From: Holophagae bacterium
GTDB lineage: Bacteria; Acidobacteriota; Thermoanaerobaculia; Thermoanaerobaculales; Sulfomarinibacteraceae
Length of the DNA: 7,226 nucleotides
Direction of reading: 5' to 3'
NCBI GenBank assembly: GCA_030609785.1
Contig: JAUWTC010000125.1
Location: forward strand, 1-7,226
The number at the start of each line of letters is the position of its first letter. Position 1 is the stretch's first letter. This document shows positions 6,627 to 7,226 of the stretch, in pieces. The notes under the pieces are model-generated. The model was given only the letters and a program-made list of their open reading frames with translations, did no database searches and was not told where the DNA came from. The position numbers and the translations under genes were made by a program.

Positions 6627-6635
6627 ATCCTAGCA
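6627..6635 (-). promoter_or_regulatory. Extended -10 promoter of the pyrRBC operon
   Basis: On the - strand TGC-TAGGAT forms a TGn-extended -10 element (6635-6627). With a 17-nt spacer the -35 position would be 6655-6650, which carries no TTGACA-like hexamer, so activity would depend on the extended -10. The predicted start is about 6620, giving a leader of about 90 nt that contains the attenuator. It is the best promoter match I see between the attenuator and the divergent permease gene. Confidence 0.55.
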
Positions 6636-6648
6636 CAGCACGGCCGAA

Positions 6649-6660
6649 CCGGGGACCCGG
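6649..6660. promoter_or_regulatory. Short GC palindrome at the pyr -35 position
   Basis: CCGGG-GA-CCCGG (6649-6660) is a 5-bp dyad centred where a -35 box would be expected for the extended -10 promoter. Its position would suit an operator or activator site. GC-rich short palindromes are common by chance in this composition, so confidence is low. Confidence 0.2.
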
Positions 6661-6710
6661 GGCCTTGGGTTTAGCGGCGGCTTCTGGTAAGAGCGCGGAG
6701 GAAGACAGTT

Positions 6711-6799
6711 CTCTCGCAGAGATCGCAAAGGAAACACAAGGAATATTTGGTTTTCTTCTTCTTAGCCTGCTTGGCGATCTTTGCGAGAGGTATTGTGTT
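6711..6799. repeat. Intergenic inverted-repeat element with interleaved arms
   Basis: CTCTCGCAGAGATCGC (6711-6726) is complementary to GCGATCTTTGCGAGAG (6774-6789) except for one G-T position, across a 47-nt spacer. A second pair, AACACAA (6733-6739) with TTGTGTT (6793-6799), is interleaved with the first in the order A-B-A'-B'. The spacer holds an AT-rich part and a TCTTCTTCTT run. The CGCAAAG/CTTTGCG wording recalls dispersed intergenic palindromes of environmental bacteria, but I am working from memory and only one copy is in view. It occupies most of the gap between the pyr promoter and the permease gene. Confidence 0.65.
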
Positions 6800-6808
6800 C
6801 TGGAGTTG

Positions 6809-6837
6809 TTTACAGGCCGGTCAGCCTCTTTTTGATT
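6809..6837 (+). promoter_or_regulatory. Weak candidate promoter of the permease gene
   Basis: TTTACA (6809-6814) matches five of six -35 positions, and TTGATT (6832-6837) is a poor -10 box at a 17-nt spacing. It would start transcription about 28 nt before the permease ATG. The weak -10 box keeps confidence low. Confidence 0.3.
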
Positions 6838-6871
6838 CCACGTCCGCCAGGGTTGCGGTTACCATGCCGTC

Positions 6872-7226
6872 ATGTTGAGCCTTCACGAGTCCGCAGGTCC
6901 CCGGGACCGTTTGATGGTGCTGGCTGCTGCCCTGCTCTTTTCGACAGGAGGCGCCGCGGTCAAGGCCTGTAGCCTCAGCGGGTGGCAGATCGCGTCTTTC
7001 AGGTCCGGGCTGGCCGCCATTACCCTGCTGGTGTTGATGCCCGCGGCTCGCAGAGGATGGACTCGACACACCTGGGTCGTCGGCCTGGCCTATGCGGGTA
7101 CCATGGTTCTTTACGTCATCGCCAATAAGCTGACCACCGCGGCCAACACGATCTTCCTTCAGGACACCGCACCGCTCTACATCCTGGTACTCAGTCCCCT
7201 CCTCCTTGGTGAACCGGGCCGACGGC
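6872..7226 (+). CDS. EamA/DMT-family permease, N-terminal part, 3' partial
   Basis: The frame is open from ATG 6872 to the window edge (118 residues visible). It shows four hydrophobic segments at about 13-35, 38-59, 66-85 and 89-112, the first EamA repeat of a drug/metabolite transporter, which usually has ten membrane helices. The fourth, TAANTIFLQDTAPLYILVLSPLLLGE, is the signature-like end of EamA helix 4, and the WQIASFRSGLAAITLL segment is typical of helix 2. It should be an inner-membrane exporter or importer of small metabolites; the substrate cannot be told from this part. An in-frame TGA at 6833-6835 limits the start; ATG 6872 is the only ATG before helix 1 but has no clear Shine-Dalgarno sequence. 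It is divergent from pyrR. Confidence 0.85.
   Translation, partial: MLSLHESAGPRDRLMVLAAALLFSTGGAAVKACSLSGWQIASFRSGLAAITLLVLMPAARRGWTRHTWVVGLAYAGTMVLYVIANKLTTAANTIFLQDTAPLYILVLSPLLLGEPGRR

Noticed and set aside
6781..6972. A 63-codon + strand frame starting in the inverted-repeat element
   Set aside because: It overlaps the permease start in another frame, has no domain and is Arg/Pro-rich as expected of GC-rich noncoding frames.

Overview
The window reads as chromosomal housekeeping DNA from a fairly GC-rich, probably Gram-negative bacterium outside the well-studied groups. This placement rests on gene content, not on a database match: a eukaryote-type (UDPGP family) UTP-glucose-1-phosphate uridylyltransferase, a degenerate receiver-PilZ protein, a pyrR-pyrB-pyrC operon without pyrI, and an S1-domain protein with a long Ala/Lys/Pro tail. 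An acidobacterial, myxobacterial or related lineage would fit, but I cannot choose between them. There is no integrase, transposase, phage gene or CRISPR array.

Layout. 1-228 (+) is the 3' end of the uridylyltransferase gene. It converges on 406-1116 (-), a pseudo-receiver/PilZ protein of the c-di-GMP binding type. 1230-1713 (+) holds two single-gene tRNA units, tRNA-Gly(GCC) and tRNA-Cys(GCA). Each has a well-formed sigma70-type promoter with a 17-nt spacer and its own intrinsic terminator. The second terminator is bidirectional and also serves the S1-domain gene at 1734-3464 (-). A 278-nt gap with a 12-bp perfect inverted repeat separates that gene from the pyrimidine operon. Transcribed leftward, the operon is pyrR (5956-6531), pyrB (5007-5966) and pyrC (3743-5029). 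The genes overlap by 11 and 23 nt and each has a strong Shine-Dalgarno sequence. At 6872-7226 (+) a divergent EamA/DMT permease gene starts and runs off the edge.

How the genes work together. PyrB makes carbamoyl-aspartate from carbamoyl phosphate and aspartate, and PyrC cyclises it to dihydroorotate. PyrR is expected to sense UMP/UTP and regulate the operon. Between an extended -10 promoter and pyrR lies an intrinsic terminator. It cannot belong to an upstream gene, because that neighbour points the other way, so it is best read as an attenuator.

Most notable observations: (1) a 10-codon, arginine-rich leader ORF that begins about where the pyr transcript should start and whose stop codon lies in the first arm of the attenuator; (2) the five-domain S1 protein with a histone H1-like tail built on a 15-bp DNA repeat; (3) an interleaved inverted-repeat element between pyrR and the permease; (4) a PilZ protein whose receiver domain has lost its phospho-acceptor aspartate.
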